A stretch of DNA of 64,000 bases from Acinetobacter larvae. GTDB lineage: Bacteria > Pseudomonadota > Gammaproteobacteria > Pseudomonadales > Moraxellaceae. The stretch is from the NCBI RefSeq assembly GCF_001704115.1, contig NZ_CP016895.1, positions 2,976,001 through 3,040,000 of the forward strand, given 5' to 3'. Of this stretch, positions 1-8,620 are shown piece by piece (position 1 is the first letter of the stretch; each line of letters begins with the position of its first letter). Under the pieces are notes generated by a model. That model did not search any database. It had not been told where the DNA came from and was given only the letters and a program-made list of their open reading frames with translations. Made by a program: the position numbers and the translations under genes.

Positions 1-1635
1 GTCTATGCTGGAGTAGATGCGAGCGAACGTCAGCAACGCGCAGTCCAATTACTCAGTGACTTAGGTTTATCTGACAAAACCCAAAACCGCCCGAATCAAC
101 TTTCAGGCGGGCAACAACAACGGGTTTCGATTGCACGTGCCTTGATGAATGGTGGTGAAGTCATTTTAGCCGATGAGCCCACTGGTGCGCTCGACAAAAA
201 TAGTGGTATTGAAGTGATGCGCATTTTGCGTGAACTCAATCAAAATGGTCATACCATTATTTTGGTCACCCACGATCACCAAGTTGCCAAGAATGCCACG
301 CGTATCATTGAGATCAGTGATGGTCAAATCATTTCTGACCAACCCAATGTTCCTGAAATCGCGGCGGATCTCGATTCGGCAGCAGTCAAAGAAACCACAA
401 CTCAGCAAAAAAAATCAGCGCCTTGGCGCGCTGCGATTGATCGCTTTAGCGAAGCCTTCCGTATGGCATTGTTGGCAATGAATGCACATCGTATGCGCAC
501 ATTTCTGACCATGCTGGGGATTATCATCGGGATTGCTTCGGTGGTCTCTGTGGTTGCGCTGGGGAATGGTTCACAGAAGCAGATCTTAGAAAATATCAGT
601 AGTTTGGGCACCAATACTATTACTGTATTCCAAGGGCGTGGCTTTGGTGACAACTCCAAAACCGCTCAAGCCAAGACTCTGATCCCCGCTGATGCCGAAG
701 CCTTGGCTGAGCAACCCTATGTCGATGGGGTCAGTCCAACTGCCACCAGTAATGTCACTGCGCGCTATAAAGAAATCGAGGCAGCGACTACGGTCAATGG
801 TGTCAGTGAAGACTATTTTTATGTCAAAGGCATGACCTTTAAATATGGGCAAAGTTTTGATAAAAACAGCGTCCAACACCGTGCCCAAGATGTCGTCATC
901 GACTCCAACACCGCCAATACCTTTTTCCCCAATACCAATAACCCAGTGGGTGAAGTGATTTTATTGGGCAGCGTGCCGAGTCGTATTATTGGCGTCACCG
1001 ATGCACAAAAAGGTATGTTTAACAATGACAGCCTCAATGTCTACCTGCCCTATTCCACCGTTATGAGCCGTATGCTAGGACAAAGTAATGTACGCAGTGT
1101 GATTGTGCGCATTAAAGATGAATACTCGAGTGCGGCGGCAGAAAATGCCATTATCTCCTTACTCGAACAACGTCATGGCGCACAGGATATCTTTACCCAA
1201 AACTCAGACAGTATTCGTGAAGCCATTGAGCAAACCACAGCAACCATGACCCTGCTAATCTCAGCAATTGCTGTTATTTCACTGGTAGTTGGCGGCATTG
1301 GGGTGATGAATATTATGCTGGTTTCCGTGACTGAACGGACCCAAGAAATCGGGGTACGCATGGCGGTAGGCGCACGACAAAGTGATATTTTGCAGCAATT
1401 CTTAATCGAAGCAATTTTAGTCTGTATTTTAGGTGGGGGACTTGGCGTATTACTGTCCTTGGCAGTGGGTCAAGTGATTAGTCATTTTGCTGGTGCCAGT
1501 TTCCAAATGGCTTACTCCAGCTCATCGATTATTGCTGCATTTGTCTGCTCAACCTTGATTGGGGTAGTTTTTGGCTTTATCCCTGCCCGTAATGCCGCAC
1601 AGCTCGACCCTGTCGACGCTTTGTCTCGAGAATAA
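1..1635 (+). CDS. macB: MacB-type ABC transporter, ATPase plus permease (5' end outside window)
   Basis: This is the C-terminal 544 codons of a MacB-family exporter; the open frame runs through base 1, so the Walker A part and start codon lie upstream. The ABC signature LSGGQQQR is read at 97-120 and a Walker B with VILADEPTGALD follows at about 160-195. After a linker come a first membrane segment (about 480-560), a large periplasmic MacB_PCD domain, and three C-terminal FtsX-type membrane helices. In the family, a MacB dimer works with a MacA adaptor and an outer membrane TolC channel to push macrolides, siderophores or peptides from the periplasm out of the cell. The next gene encodes such a channel, 16 bases after the stop, so the two are one operon. 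The substrate cannot be read from sequence. Confidence 0.95.
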   Translation, partial: VYAGVDASERQQRAVQLLSDLGLSDKTQNRPNQLSGGQQQRVSIARALMNGGEVILADEPTGALDKNSGIEVMRILRELNQNGHTIILVTHDHQVAKNATRIIEISDGQIISDQPNVPEIAADLDSAAVKETTTQQKKSAPWRAAIDRFSEAFRMALLAMNAHRMRTFLTMLGIIIGIASVVSVVALGNGSQKQILENISSLGTNTITVFQGRGFGDNSKTAQAKTLIPADAEALAEQPYVDGVSPTATSNVTARYKEIEAATTVNGVSEDYFYVKGMTFKYGQSFDKNSVQHRAQDVVIDSNTANTFFPNTNNPVGEVILLGSVPSRIIGVTDAQKGMFNNDSLNVYLPYSTVMSRMLGQSNVRSVIVRIKDEYSSAAAENAIISLLEQRHGAQDIFTQNSDSIREAIEQTTATMTLLISAIAVISLVVGGIGVMNIMLVSVTERTQEIGVRMAVGARQSDILQQFLIEAILVCILGGGLGVLLSLAVGQVISHFAGASFQMAYSSSSIIAAFVCSTLIGVVFGFIPARNAAQLDPVDALSRE

Positions 1636-1651
1636 GTCTAATAAGGAGTCT

Positions 1652-3118
1652 ATGATGTCAATTCATCATGTTAAAACCACCGGCTGTATCGCATTATTAA
1701 GCCAGCTCCTGATTGGCTGTCAGGCAATCGTCAAAAGCGACTATCAAGCCCCCAATGTTAGCGTGCCGCAGCAATTTGCCTATGCGACATCAACGGCCAA
1801 TGCCTATCCTGCACAATATGCAGATCAATGGTGGACCTTATTTCAAGATCCCCAGCTCAACCAGTTGGTACAGCAAGTGATTGCGCGTAATGGCAACTTG
1901 GCAGTTGCTGGCATTAACCTGCAACAAGCACAGCTCAAAGCCGGGCTGGCACAAGCCCAACAAGGGATTCGTGTCAGTGATGCCTCAATCAGTACAGGAC
2001 ATCAATTTGAGCTAGAGGGCGGCAGTCATAGCGATAGCGGTTTTCGTTTAAATTATCCTGGACTGAGCTACCAAATCGATTTATTTGGCAAGCTCGCGCG
2101 GCAAACTGAAGCAGCCAAATGGGAAGCTTTGGCAACAGCGCAAGACCTGCAAGCCACAGCACAGACACTGATCGGCACCACTGCCAATTTATATTGGCAA
2201 TTGGGATATTTAAATGAACGTCACCAAGTGACTTTAAGCAATCTTGAAAAAACCGAAAAACTCTACCAGTTGGTGCAAAGCCAATACCGTGCGGGCTCAG
2301 TCTCTGGTTTAGATCTCACCCAAGCGCAACAGGCGGTGCAGAGTCAGCAAGCCAGCCTGAGTCAGATTGAGCAGCAACGTGTAGAAACCCGTAGTGCTTT
2401 GGCTGTTTTGCTACAAATTCCATTGCAGCAACTCACAATCCAAGAGCCGCAAACATTACCATCTGCACAATTGCCTGCTATTACCGCTGGACTACCTGCC
2501 GAATTATTGTCTAGACGACCAGACCTACAGGCAGCAGAGCTACGCCTGAGAGAAAGTCTTGCCAATAAAGACGCCACCAAAGCCAGTTATTATCCTTCTA
2601 TTAGCCTAACAGGCAGTTTGAGTACCGGCTTGGTCGGGAGCAGTAGCTCATTGGCAGATGCCCTGAAAAACCCGATTGCAACTCTCGGAGCAGGTCTAAC
2701 GCTACCCTTTTTGCAATACAATGACATGAAACGTAATTTAAAAATCAGTGCGTTAGATTATGAAAAAGCCATTGTGCAATATCGCAATACCTTATATCAG
2801 GCTTTTGCTGACACAGAAAATGCCTTATCACAACGGCTAGAGCTAGACAAACAAGTTGCCTTACAGCAGAAAAATCTGGACTTGGCAGAAAAATCTGAAC
2901 GTCTGACCGAGGTCCGTTATAAGAATGGTGCCATTGCACTTAAGCAATTATTGGATGCCCAAGAAACCACCCGTAATGCGCGGTTGAGTTTGGTGCAAAC
3001 CAAACAAAGCCAATACAATGCCTATGTCACCTTATTGCAAGCTTTAGGCGGTAGCCCAATTCAGCAATTACCCGAAAACCCTGAGCAAAAGGCACAGCAG
3101 CAAAACACTAGCCAATAA
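1652..3118 (+). CDS. Outer membrane efflux lipoprotein, TolC/NodT family
   Basis: A 488-residue outer membrane channel of the NodT/OprM type. The open frame continues upstream into macB, but ATG at 1652 (or 1655) is preceded by AAGGAG at 1643-1648 and begins a signal peptide ending in a lipobox, LLIGC, so lipid attachment is expected. The body shows two related outer membrane efflux repeats rich in Gln/Ala coiled-coil sequence, with the family motif ELLSRRPDLQAAE near the middle (about residue 290). It probably forms the outer membrane exit of the MacAB pump encoded just upstream. It ends before a strong hairpin shared with fabI. Confidence 0.93.
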   Translation: MMSIHHVKTTGCIALLSQLLIGCQAIVKSDYQAPNVSVPQQFAYATSTANAYPAQYADQWWTLFQDPQLNQLVQQVIARNGNLAVAGINLQQAQLKAGLAQAQQGIRVSDASISTGHQFELEGGSHSDSGFRLNYPGLSYQIDLFGKLARQTEAAKWEALATAQDLQATAQTLIGTTANLYWQLGYLNERHQVTLSNLEKTEKLYQLVQSQYRAGSVSGLDLTQAQQAVQSQQASLSQIEQQRVETRSALAVLLQIPLQQLTIQEPQTLPSAQLPAITAGLPAELLSRRPDLQAAELRLRESLANKDATKASYYPSISLTGSLSTGLVGSSSSLADALKNPIATLGAGLTLPFLQYNDMKRNLKISALDYEKAIVQYRNTLYQAFADTENALSQRLELDKQVALQQKNLDLAEKSERLTEVRYKNGAIALKQLLDAQETTRNARLSLVQTKQSQYNAYVTLLQALGGSPIQQLPENPEQKAQQQNTSQ

Positions 3119-3183
3119 ACCCTTAACGCTATTTAGGTCTATGCTATCGCTATAAACCCCAGTCCATCATCATAACTTAAACC

Positions 3184-3213
3184 AAAGAGGCGACCGCATA
3201 GGGTCGCCTCTTT
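3184..3213. terminator. Bidirectional rho-independent terminator between efflux lipoprotein and fabI
   Basis: A 12-bp perfect inverted repeat (AAAGAGGCGACC at 3184-3195, GGTCGCCTCTTT at 3202-3213) with a 6-base loop. It has A and T ends on both sides and lies between two convergent genes, so it can serve both strands. Confidence 0.85.
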
Positions 3214-3257
3214 AGTCTAAAGCCTTATTTATAAGCCTTATAGCTTGATAGCGTGCT

Positions 3258-4061
3258 TTATTCGCTTTGCATCAAATCTGCGCTCATGCCTACAGTGTTG
3301 AAACCCGCATCGACATATAAGATCTCACCCGTAATACCGTTGGCCCATGGTGAGCACAGGAATAATGCTGCATTGCCCACATCTTCAATACTGACATTAC
3401 GTTTCAATGGTGCAATCTTGGCATTGGTATCTAGCATTTTACGGAAAGATTTAATTCCCGAAGCTGCCAAAGTCCGGATTGGACCCGCTGAAATCGCATT
3501 TACACGAATGCCTTCAGCACCGAGGCTTGAAGCCAAATAACGTACGCTGGCTTCCAGTGATGCTTTGGCTAATCCCATAACGTTATAGTTTGGCAGTACG
3601 CGCTCTGAACCTTGATAGGTCAAAGTCAACAAACAACCTTGTCGCGCCAGCAATAGCGGTTTTGCAGCACGTGCCAACGCCACAAAGCTATAGGCGCTAA
3701 TATCATGTGCAATACGGAAACCTTCACGATCAGTGACTTCGGTAAAGTCGCCATCTAGAGTATGTGCTGGTGCAAAACCAATTGAATGCACCACACCATC
3801 TAAGCCATCCCAGTGCTGTGCTAGGTCAATAAAGGTTTGCTCGATTTCTGCATCATTGGCTACATCGCATGCAAAGACCAGCGTTGAACCGAATTGTGTT
3901 GCAAAGTCATCTACCCGTTTTTTTAATTTTTCATTGGGATAGGTAAATGCCAAAGCTGCACCTTCACGATGTAGTGCCTCGGCAATGCCATAAGCGATTG
4001 ACAGTTTACTGGCAATGCCTGCAATTAAAAAACGTTTACCTGCTAAAAGTCCTTGTGCCAT
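3258..4061 (-). CDS. fabI: Enoyl-[acyl-carrier-protein] reductase, NADH-dependent
   Basis: FabI (267 aa) carries out the last reduction of each fatty acid elongation cycle, converting trans-2-enoyl-ACP to acyl-ACP in the cytoplasm. It is an atypical short-chain dehydrogenase: the nucleotide loop is [13 protein letters not shown] near residue 15, and the catalytic pair is the FabI-type Tyr-x6-Lys seen in YNVMGLAK near residue 160. Length is normal for the family. It is a single gene, convergent with the efflux operon and separated from the upstream gene by a terminator. This enzyme is the target of triclosan and isoniazid-like inhibitors in other bacteria; no resistance-type change can be judged by eye. 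Confidence 0.96.
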   Translation of the reverse strand: MAQGLLAGKRFLIAGIASKLSIAYGIAEALHREGAALAFTYPNEKLKKRVDDFATQFGSTLVFACDVANDAEIEQTFIDLAQHWDGLDGVVHSIGFAPAHTLDGDFTEVTDREGFRIAHDISAYSFVALARAAKPLLLARQGCLLTLTYQGSERVLPNYNVMGLAKASLEASVRYLASSLGAEGIRVNAISAGPIRTLAASGIKSFRKMLDTNAKIAPLKRNVSIEDVGNAALFLCSPWANGITGEILYVDAGFNTVGMSADLMQSE

Positions 4062-4363
4062 GCTATCTCACTCGAATTAGATGATGATGCATAATGCCAA
4101 GTTTAAGGCAATTACTAAATTGCATAATGCACCTTTTTTTCATTTAGCGATGTGCTTAAAAATCGTATTACATCGTTCGCGTTGCAGCGTTAAAGCAAAA
4201 TAGCTCTTTATGTTTAGATGCAACTAGATTATGCCTGAATGCGACTAGATGTAATATATACTATAAAAAACGCGCCGAAAGCGCGTTTTTTATTGAAAGG
4301 CTCAGCCTTGTAAAGCTGATTAGTCATTGCTTTGCGGCTAATTAGTCATTGCTTTGCAGCTGA
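4062..4363. other. Gene-free stretch upstream of fabI
   Basis: About 300 bases with no coding region. It should hold the leftward promoter of fabI, which I could not assign to a clear -35/-10 pair. It also contains the terminator at 4265-4291 and most of a 22-bp tandem repeat at its right end. Confidence 0.6.
4265..4291. terminator. Rho-independent terminator downstream of the Bax-inhibitor-1 gene
   Basis: The inverted repeat AAAAAACGCGC / GCGCGTTTTTT (about 4265-4275 and 4281-4291) has a 5-base loop. On the minus strand it gives a GC stem followed by a T run, placed about 75 bases after the stop at 4364. Confidence 0.85.
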
Positions 4364-4379
4364 TTAGTCATTGCTTTGC
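4314..4379. repeat. 22-bp tandem repeat, three copies, overlapping a stop codon
   Basis: Three head-to-tail copies of a 22-bp unit (core GCTGATTAGTCATTGCTTTG) lie at 4314-4335, 4336-4357 and 4358-4379; the middle copy differs at two positions. The right copy contains the last codons and TAA stop of the leftward Bax-inhibitor-1 gene, so the two extra copies are duplications of the gene's own 3' end. Because translation stops in the first copy it meets, copy number changes would not alter the protein. Confidence 0.93.
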
Positions 4380-5098
4380 AATAGCCCCAATAAACGTAAG
4401 AATGAATAGTACATCCACACCAAGGTTGCCAAGAGGGCAATACCACAAAGCCATTCAAAGTTTTTCGGTGCACGCTGTGCTGCAGCAGATTCGATCATGT
4501 CAAAATCTAAGATGAGGTTCAAAGAAGCAATCACTGCCACAAAGGCAGCAAAACCAATCCCTAACCAATTGCTTTCAAAGATATAAGGAATGCTTGAACC
4601 AAAAGCTAAACTCATCACCATTTGTACAACAAAAACTAAAGCAATGGCTATAGACGCAGACATCACCACAGCTTTAAATTTTTCAGTGGCACGAATCACT
4701 TGGAAACGATACAAAGCAAACATGACCAGCGTCGTTAAGAAGGTTGCCAATAATGCTTGTAGCGGTACACCTGGAAATTTCACTTGGAAAATAACTGAAA
4801 TTCCGCCCAAAAATGCGCCTTCAAATAAGGCATAAGGGATGGCTAAAGTACGTGCCGTATTGGGTTTAAAAGTTGCGACTAAAGCGAGAATTAAACCACC
4901 AATAGCACCCACCACAGCAGCAGCCATGGCTAAGCCAAGGTTTAAGGTCATAAAACTATAAACAAATAAAGATAGCCCCACCACAGCAGCAATCACGGTT
5001 AACAGCACAGATTTTTGTACTGCACCTTGCACCGTCATTGGATCGCTCAGATCACTATAGGTCTCGACCCGATTTAAAATAGGATTATTACTTTGCAT
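4364..5098 (-). CDS. Bax inhibitor-1/YccA family inner membrane protein
   Basis: A 244-residue multi-pass protein with about seven hydrophobic helices, from about residue 30 to the end, after a short polar N-terminus. The sequence layout (VQKSVLLTVIAAVVG, then LIVAL- and YALFEGAFLGGIS-type segments, and a C-terminal SFLRLLGLL) fits the bacterial Bax-inhibitor-1 branch often annotated YccA/YbhL. Related proteins bind the FtsH protease or act as pH-sensitive Ca2+ leak channels; the role here is not known. It is a single gene with its own terminator. Its 3' end has been duplicated twice in tandem. Confidence 0.88.
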   Translation of the reverse strand: MQSNNPILNRVETYSDLSDPMTVQGAVQKSVLLTVIAAVVGLSLFVYSFMTLNLGLAMAAAVVGAIGGLILALVATFKPNTARTLAIPYALFEGAFLGGISVIFQVKFPGVPLQALLATFLTTLVMFALYRFQVIRATEKFKAVVMSASIAIALVFVVQMVMSLAFGSSIPYIFESNWLGIGFAAFVAVIASLNLILDFDMIESAAAQRAPKNFEWLCGIALLATLVWMYYSFLRLLGLLQSND

Positions 5099-5466
5099 AA
5101 AAATACTCTTAAAAAGATAAAAGCCAAAAAATTAGAATACAACGTTATAAGTTCAAGAATGTTAAATGTCTTGCATCAATGCATTGACATGCGATTTCCC
5201 ATCGAGTATAGCGAAAATTCAACAAATAAAAAGTATGTTTTTCATACAAAAACAAATTAACACGCTGCTTTTACAGGACCGTTAACACATACTGTAAAGC
5301 TGCAAATCCTGTGCTTAGCGCCTCACCGAGCTCGCTGTAAAGCCTCATCGTATCGCATGACGACCAATGAAGCTGAACAGGTTGCAACGGCAGCAACACT
5401 TTTTATCGACATAACATCTTTATAGGCACAGCATTTTTATTTTTAGAGCTACCTCTATTTTAAAAC
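5099..5466. other. Gene-free stretch between orn and the Bax-inhibitor-1 gene
   Basis: About 370 bases without a convincing reading frame. It must carry the leftward promoter of the Bax-inhibitor-1 gene and the end of the orn transcript. An imperfect inverted repeat (GCTTTTACAG near 5268, CTGTAAAGC near 5291) is present but has no T run. Confidence 0.5.
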
Positions 5467-6024
5467 TTAGTAGGTATTTTGAATAAAGAAATATTGACGA
5501 TAATACTTCAACTCGACAATCGAATCACGAATATCATCCAAAGCCAAATGTGAGGCATTTTTCTTAAGCCCACTCATAATTTCAGGGCGCCAGCGTTTTG
5601 CCAATTCCTTAATCGAAGACACATCAAGGTTACGATAATGAAAATATTGTTCCAACTCTGGCATTAAACGGTGTAAGAAACGGCGGTCTTGGCAAATGGA
5701 ATTACCACACATTGGAGAAATCTTTGCATTGACCCATTTCTTTAAGAAGTCCAAAGTCTGTTGCTCAGCATCGCGTGCTGTCAACTTACTGCGACGTACC
5801 CGTTCAATCAAGCCAGACTGACCATGTTGACGTGTATTCCACTCATCCATGGCATTTAAAACCAAATCCGATTGATGTACCGCCAACACAGGCCCTTCAG
5901 CCAAAACATTTAACTGATCATCTGTAATAATGGTCGCAATTTCGATAATTTGATCATTGTCCGTATCTAACCCAGTCATTTCTAGGTCAATCCATATTAG
6001 GCGACTATCAGGGGTGCTGCTCAT
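5467..6024 (-). CDS. orn: Oligoribonuclease
   Basis: Orn (185 aa from ATG at 6024) is a DEDDh 3'-5' exonuclease that degrades di- to pentaribonucleotides, including pGpG made from c-di-GMP. Motif I DLEMTGLD is near residue 14, and the conserved C-terminal His-x4-Asp is seen in [15 protein letters not shown] codon at 6033 would add three residues but has no better ribosome site. The gene is divergent from rsgA, an arrangement also found in E. coli. Its pGpG activity makes it a functional relative of the YfiN diguanylate cyclase encoded at 41284. Confidence 0.96.
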   Translation of the reverse strand: MSSTPDSRLIWIDLEMTGLDTDNDQIIEIATIITDDQLNVLAEGPVLAVHQSDLVLNAMDEWNTRQHGQSGLIERVRRSKLTARDAEQQTLDFLKKWVNAKISPMCGNSICQDRRFLHRLMPELEQYFHYRNLDVSSIKELAKRWRPEIMSGLKKNASHLALDDIRDSIVELKYYRQYFFIQNTY

Positions 6025-6149
6025 AAAATGCAATCTTCATCAGAGATAAAAACAAATATAGTAGCAAATTAATGCGTGATCTGCTGTAAATAACATGCAT
6101 AGCGTGTTATTTTGCTTTGTGCATCAAACTGACTACAACTAGGACTTGA

Positions 6150-7208
6150 ATGAGCCTGATTCGTAAACGACGTCTGACTGAACAACAGCAACGGCGTATT
6201 CAGAAACAACAGCAAAACCGTCAAGAAGAAACCGACACTTCACATGATTTAGAAGGCTTAGTGGTACAACACTATGGTCGTCAACTTGAAGTTGAAGCGC
6301 TCTCTATTCCGGCGCAATCCCCCATTCCAGCAACGGCTGTTGCGGGTGAAGCTGCACCATTCTGGAAGGATATTCAATTACATAGTGTTTGGCGTTGTCA
6401 TACCCGAACCAACCTTGAACAATTGGTCACTGGGGATCGCGTCAAATGGCAAGCAGATCCCAATACTGGGCTCGGTATTATTACTGCAATACAACCACGA
6501 CAATCTCTACTGACACGTCCAGATCGCTATCATAAAGTAAAACCTGTTGCAGCCAATATCAGCCTAATTGTTATTGTCTTCGCCCCTTTACCAGAAGTTG
6601 CCCCCGGTTTGCTGGACCGTTATTTGGTTGCTTGTGCCGATGCACAGATTCCAGCATTATTATTGCTCAATAAAATCGACCTATTACAAGCACAAGACCC
6701 CATTTTAACGCTATTGGCACAATACCAAGATTTAGGGTATGAAGTGATGCAATGCCAATCGAGTGCAGATCTCAGTGCGCTCAAACAACGCTTAGAAGGT
6801 GAAACCGTGGCTTTTGTGGGGCAATCGGGTGTAGGCAAAAGCTCAATTATCAATCACATCGTGCCTGACGCACTGCAAAAAACCAATATCATTTCTGAAA
6901 ATTCAGCACTGGGGCAACACACCACCACCTCGACACGGCTCATTCATTTTGGTGAGCAAGGTGCCTTGATTGACTCTCCGGGAATTCGTGAATTTGGCTT
7001 ATGGCATTTGAGTGCCGACAAAGTAGAACAAGGCTTTCCAGATATTGCGCAACATCTTGGTCAATGCCAATTTCGAAATTGCACCCATTTACATGAACAA
7101 CGCTGTGGCTTAAAACAGGCTATTGCCGATGGCAAAATTTTAGCGCGGCGCTTGGACAGCTATTTACGTCTGCTGGATGAAATTCAGCTCGCGCAACAAA
7201 AAAATTAA
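6150..7208 (+). CDS. rsgA: Ribosome small subunit maturation GTPase RsgA
   Basis: RsgA (352 aa) is a circularly permuted GTPase that helps late 30S assembly and releases RbfA. The G motifs appear in permuted order: G4 LLNKIDLL near residue 173, then the P-loop GQSGVGKSS near 224, then G3 DSPGIREFG near 275. The C-terminal zinc knuckle is CQFRNCTHLHEQRCGL at about 305-322. An OB-fold domain precedes the GTPase. The first 40 residues are rich in Arg and Gln. It is transcribed divergently from orn. Confidence 0.96.
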   Translation: MSLIRKRRLTEQQQRRIQKQQQNRQEETDTSHDLEGLVVQHYGRQLEVEALSIPAQSPIPATAVAGEAAPFWKDIQLHSVWRCHTRTNLEQLVTGDRVKWQADPNTGLGIITAIQPRQSLLTRPDRYHKVKPVAANISLIVIVFAPLPEVAPGLLDRYLVACADAQIPALLLLNKIDLLQAQDPILTLLAQYQDLGYEVMQCQSSADLSALKQRLEGETVAFVGQSGVGKSSIINHIVPDALQKTNIISENSALGQHTTTSTRLIHFGEQGALIDSPGIREFGLWHLSADKVEQGFPDIAQHLGQCQFRNCTHLHEQRCGLKQAIADGKILARRLDSYLRLLDEIQLAQQKN

Positions 7209-7300
7209 ATTTCTCGGTACTGAGACTTGAAGCGGTGATTTAGATCACCATATATATGCGTTATACTCTACGCAATTTTTGATTGGTAATAAGGTGATTT

Positions 7301-7714
7301 GTGGAACGTTGGTTTGAGTTTATGGGGAATCACCCCTTTTTATTTGGCCTATTGGCTGTTCTGATCGTACTGTTCTTCTTTTTTGAAGGTCAACGCAATG
7401 GACGAAAAATCTCTCCACAATCGCTGGGTATCTTGATTAAAGCCAAAAATGCCATGCTGATTGATTTACGAGACAGCAAAGATTTTCGTGAAGGTCATAT
7501 TAGTGGTAGCCGCAATATCCCATACAGTCAAATTGCGAGTCATATCGAAGAGTTAAAATCTGCCGAACGTCCGTTAGTCTTTATTTGCAACTTAGGTCAA
7601 GTTGCAGGTAGTGCATTACAGCAAGTGGCTCATCGTGACAGCTATCGTTTAGACGGCGGGATCAGTAACTGGAAAGCTCAAGGTCTTCCACTCATTAAAG
7701 CCAAAAAAGCTTAG
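7301..7714 (+). CDS. Membrane-anchored rhodanese-like protein (YibN type)
   Basis: This 137-residue protein starts with GTG at 7301 behind AAGGTG. It has one N-terminal membrane helix (about residues 12-28) and a cytoplasmic single rhodanese domain. The active-site cysteine lies in VFICNLGQVAGSA (about residue 94), and the DLRDSKDFREGHISGSRNIPY segment is typical. Rhodaneses move sulfane sulfur; the physiological acceptor of YibN-type proteins is not settled. Order rhodanese-grxC-secB matches E. coli yibN-grxC-secB, and the next gene begins 13 bases on. Confidence 0.88.
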   Translation: MERWFEFMGNHPFLFGLLAVLIVLFFFFEGQRNGRKISPQSLGILIKAKNAMLIDLRDSKDFREGHISGSRNIPYSQIASHIEELKSAERPLVFICNLGQVAGSALQQVAHRDSYRLDGGISNWKAQGLPLIKAKKA

Positions 7715-7727
7715 AGGATGCTAAATC

Positions 7728-7982
7728 ATGGCAGTTGATGTAAAGGTTTATTCAACCAATTCTTGCCCTTATTGTGTACGTGCCAAACAACTCTTGGAAC
7801 GTAAAGGCATTGCCTACACCGAAATCAACTTATCCAATGAAGATCCGGAAGTACGCATGACCTTGATGCAAAAAACCAAGCATCGTACTGTGCCACAAAT
7901 TTTTATTAACGATGAGTTTATTGGTGGTTTCGACCAACTCTACGCCTTGGAGCGTGAAGGACGACTCGATTCATATTTATAG
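7728..7982 (+). CDS. grxC: Glutaredoxin 3
   Basis: An 84-residue glutaredoxin with the redox motif CPYC at residues 13-16 and the cis-proline segment TVPQIFI near residue 63, followed by GGFDQLYALE, which binds glutathione. It reduces protein and glutathione mixed disulfides in the cytoplasm. It is in line with the rhodanese gene and secB. The TAG stop is the first three bases of a 16-bp tandem duplication. Confidence 0.95.
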   Translation: MAVDVKVYSTNSCPYCVRAKQLLERKGIAYTEINLSNEDPEVRMTLMQKTKHRTVPQIFINDEFIGGFDQLYALEREGRLDSYL

Positions 7983-8011
7983 TATTTTAGTTTTATAGTA
8001 TTTCAGTTTTT
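7980..8011. repeat. 16-bp tandem duplication starting at the grxC stop codon
   Basis: Two 16-bp copies (TAGTATTTTAGTTTTA at 7980-7995, TAGTATTTCAGTTTTT at 7996-8011) differ at two positions. The first copy begins exactly with the grxC stop. Confidence 0.85.
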
Positions 8012-8037
8012 ATAAACATCACTTTAGGAAATATACA

Positions 8038-8487
8038 ATGAGTGAAGAACAACAAGCGCAACTTGCTTTAGAACGTATTTATGCCAAAGACATTTCTTTT
8101 GAAGTCCCAAGTGCGGCTGTATTTACCAAAGAATGGCAACCTGAATTAAATATTAACTTATCTTCTGCGGCTGAAAAAATTGATGACACTCATTTCGAAG
8201 TGTCTTTAAAAGTTGTCGTACAAGCCAATAATGCCGGTGAAACAGCGTTTATTGTTGATGTAACACAAGCAGGTATTTTCCTGATCGATGCCATCGAAGA
8301 AGACCGTCTACCGTATGTGCTCGGTGCTTACTGCCCGAACATCTTGTTCCCATTCTTACGTGAAGCAGTGAACGATGTCGTGGTAAAAGGCAGCTTCCCA
8401 CAATTGCTTTTAACCCCAATTAACTTTGATGCAGAGTTTGAAGCCAACTTACAACGTGCTCAGGCTGCTGCTGAAGGTCAAGCTTAA
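8038..8487 (+). CDS. secB: Protein-export chaperone SecB
   Basis: SecB (149 aa) is a tetrameric cytoplasmic chaperone that holds preproteins unfolded and hands them to SecA. The sequence shows the family's DISFEVP near residue 17, [25 protein letters not shown] helix region near residue 98, and the acidic/Gly C-terminus. An AGGAA ribosome site precedes ATG at 8038. It lies 55 bases after grxC and is followed by a terminator. SecA (47283-49991) and SecDF (61080-63950) are elsewhere in the window. Confidence 0.96.
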   Translation: MSEEQQAQLALERIYAKDISFEVPSAAVFTKEWQPELNINLSSAAEKIDDTHFEVSLKVVVQANNAGETAFIVDVTQAGIFLIDAIEEDRLPYVLGAYCPNILFPFLREAVNDVVVKGSFPQLLLTPINFDAEFEANLQRAQAAAEGQA

Positions 8488-8509
8488 ATCTTAAGCCGAC
8501 CTGACCACA

Positions 8510-8538
8510 AAATAGGGCACATCTAGCGCCCTATTTTT
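8510..8538 (+). terminator. Terminator after secB
   Basis: The inverted repeat AAATAGGGC (8510-8518) and GCCCTATTT (8528-8536) with a 9-base loop is followed by more T. It may work in both directions between secB and the SPOR gene. Confidence 0.85.
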
Positions 8539-8547
8539 ATGCCTGTA

Positions 8548-8577
8548 TGTTTGTGTTTGTGCTTGTGCTTGTGCTTA
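8548..8577. repeat. Hexanucleotide microsatellite
   Basis: Five 6-bp units run in a row: TGTTTG twice, TGCTTG twice, then TGCTTA. They fill the gap between the secB terminator and the 3' end of the SPOR-domain gene. Confidence 0.9.
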
Positions 8578-8620
8578 ACGCAATAAGCGATTGAACATCC
8601 ATCCCCATATTGCAACCTGA

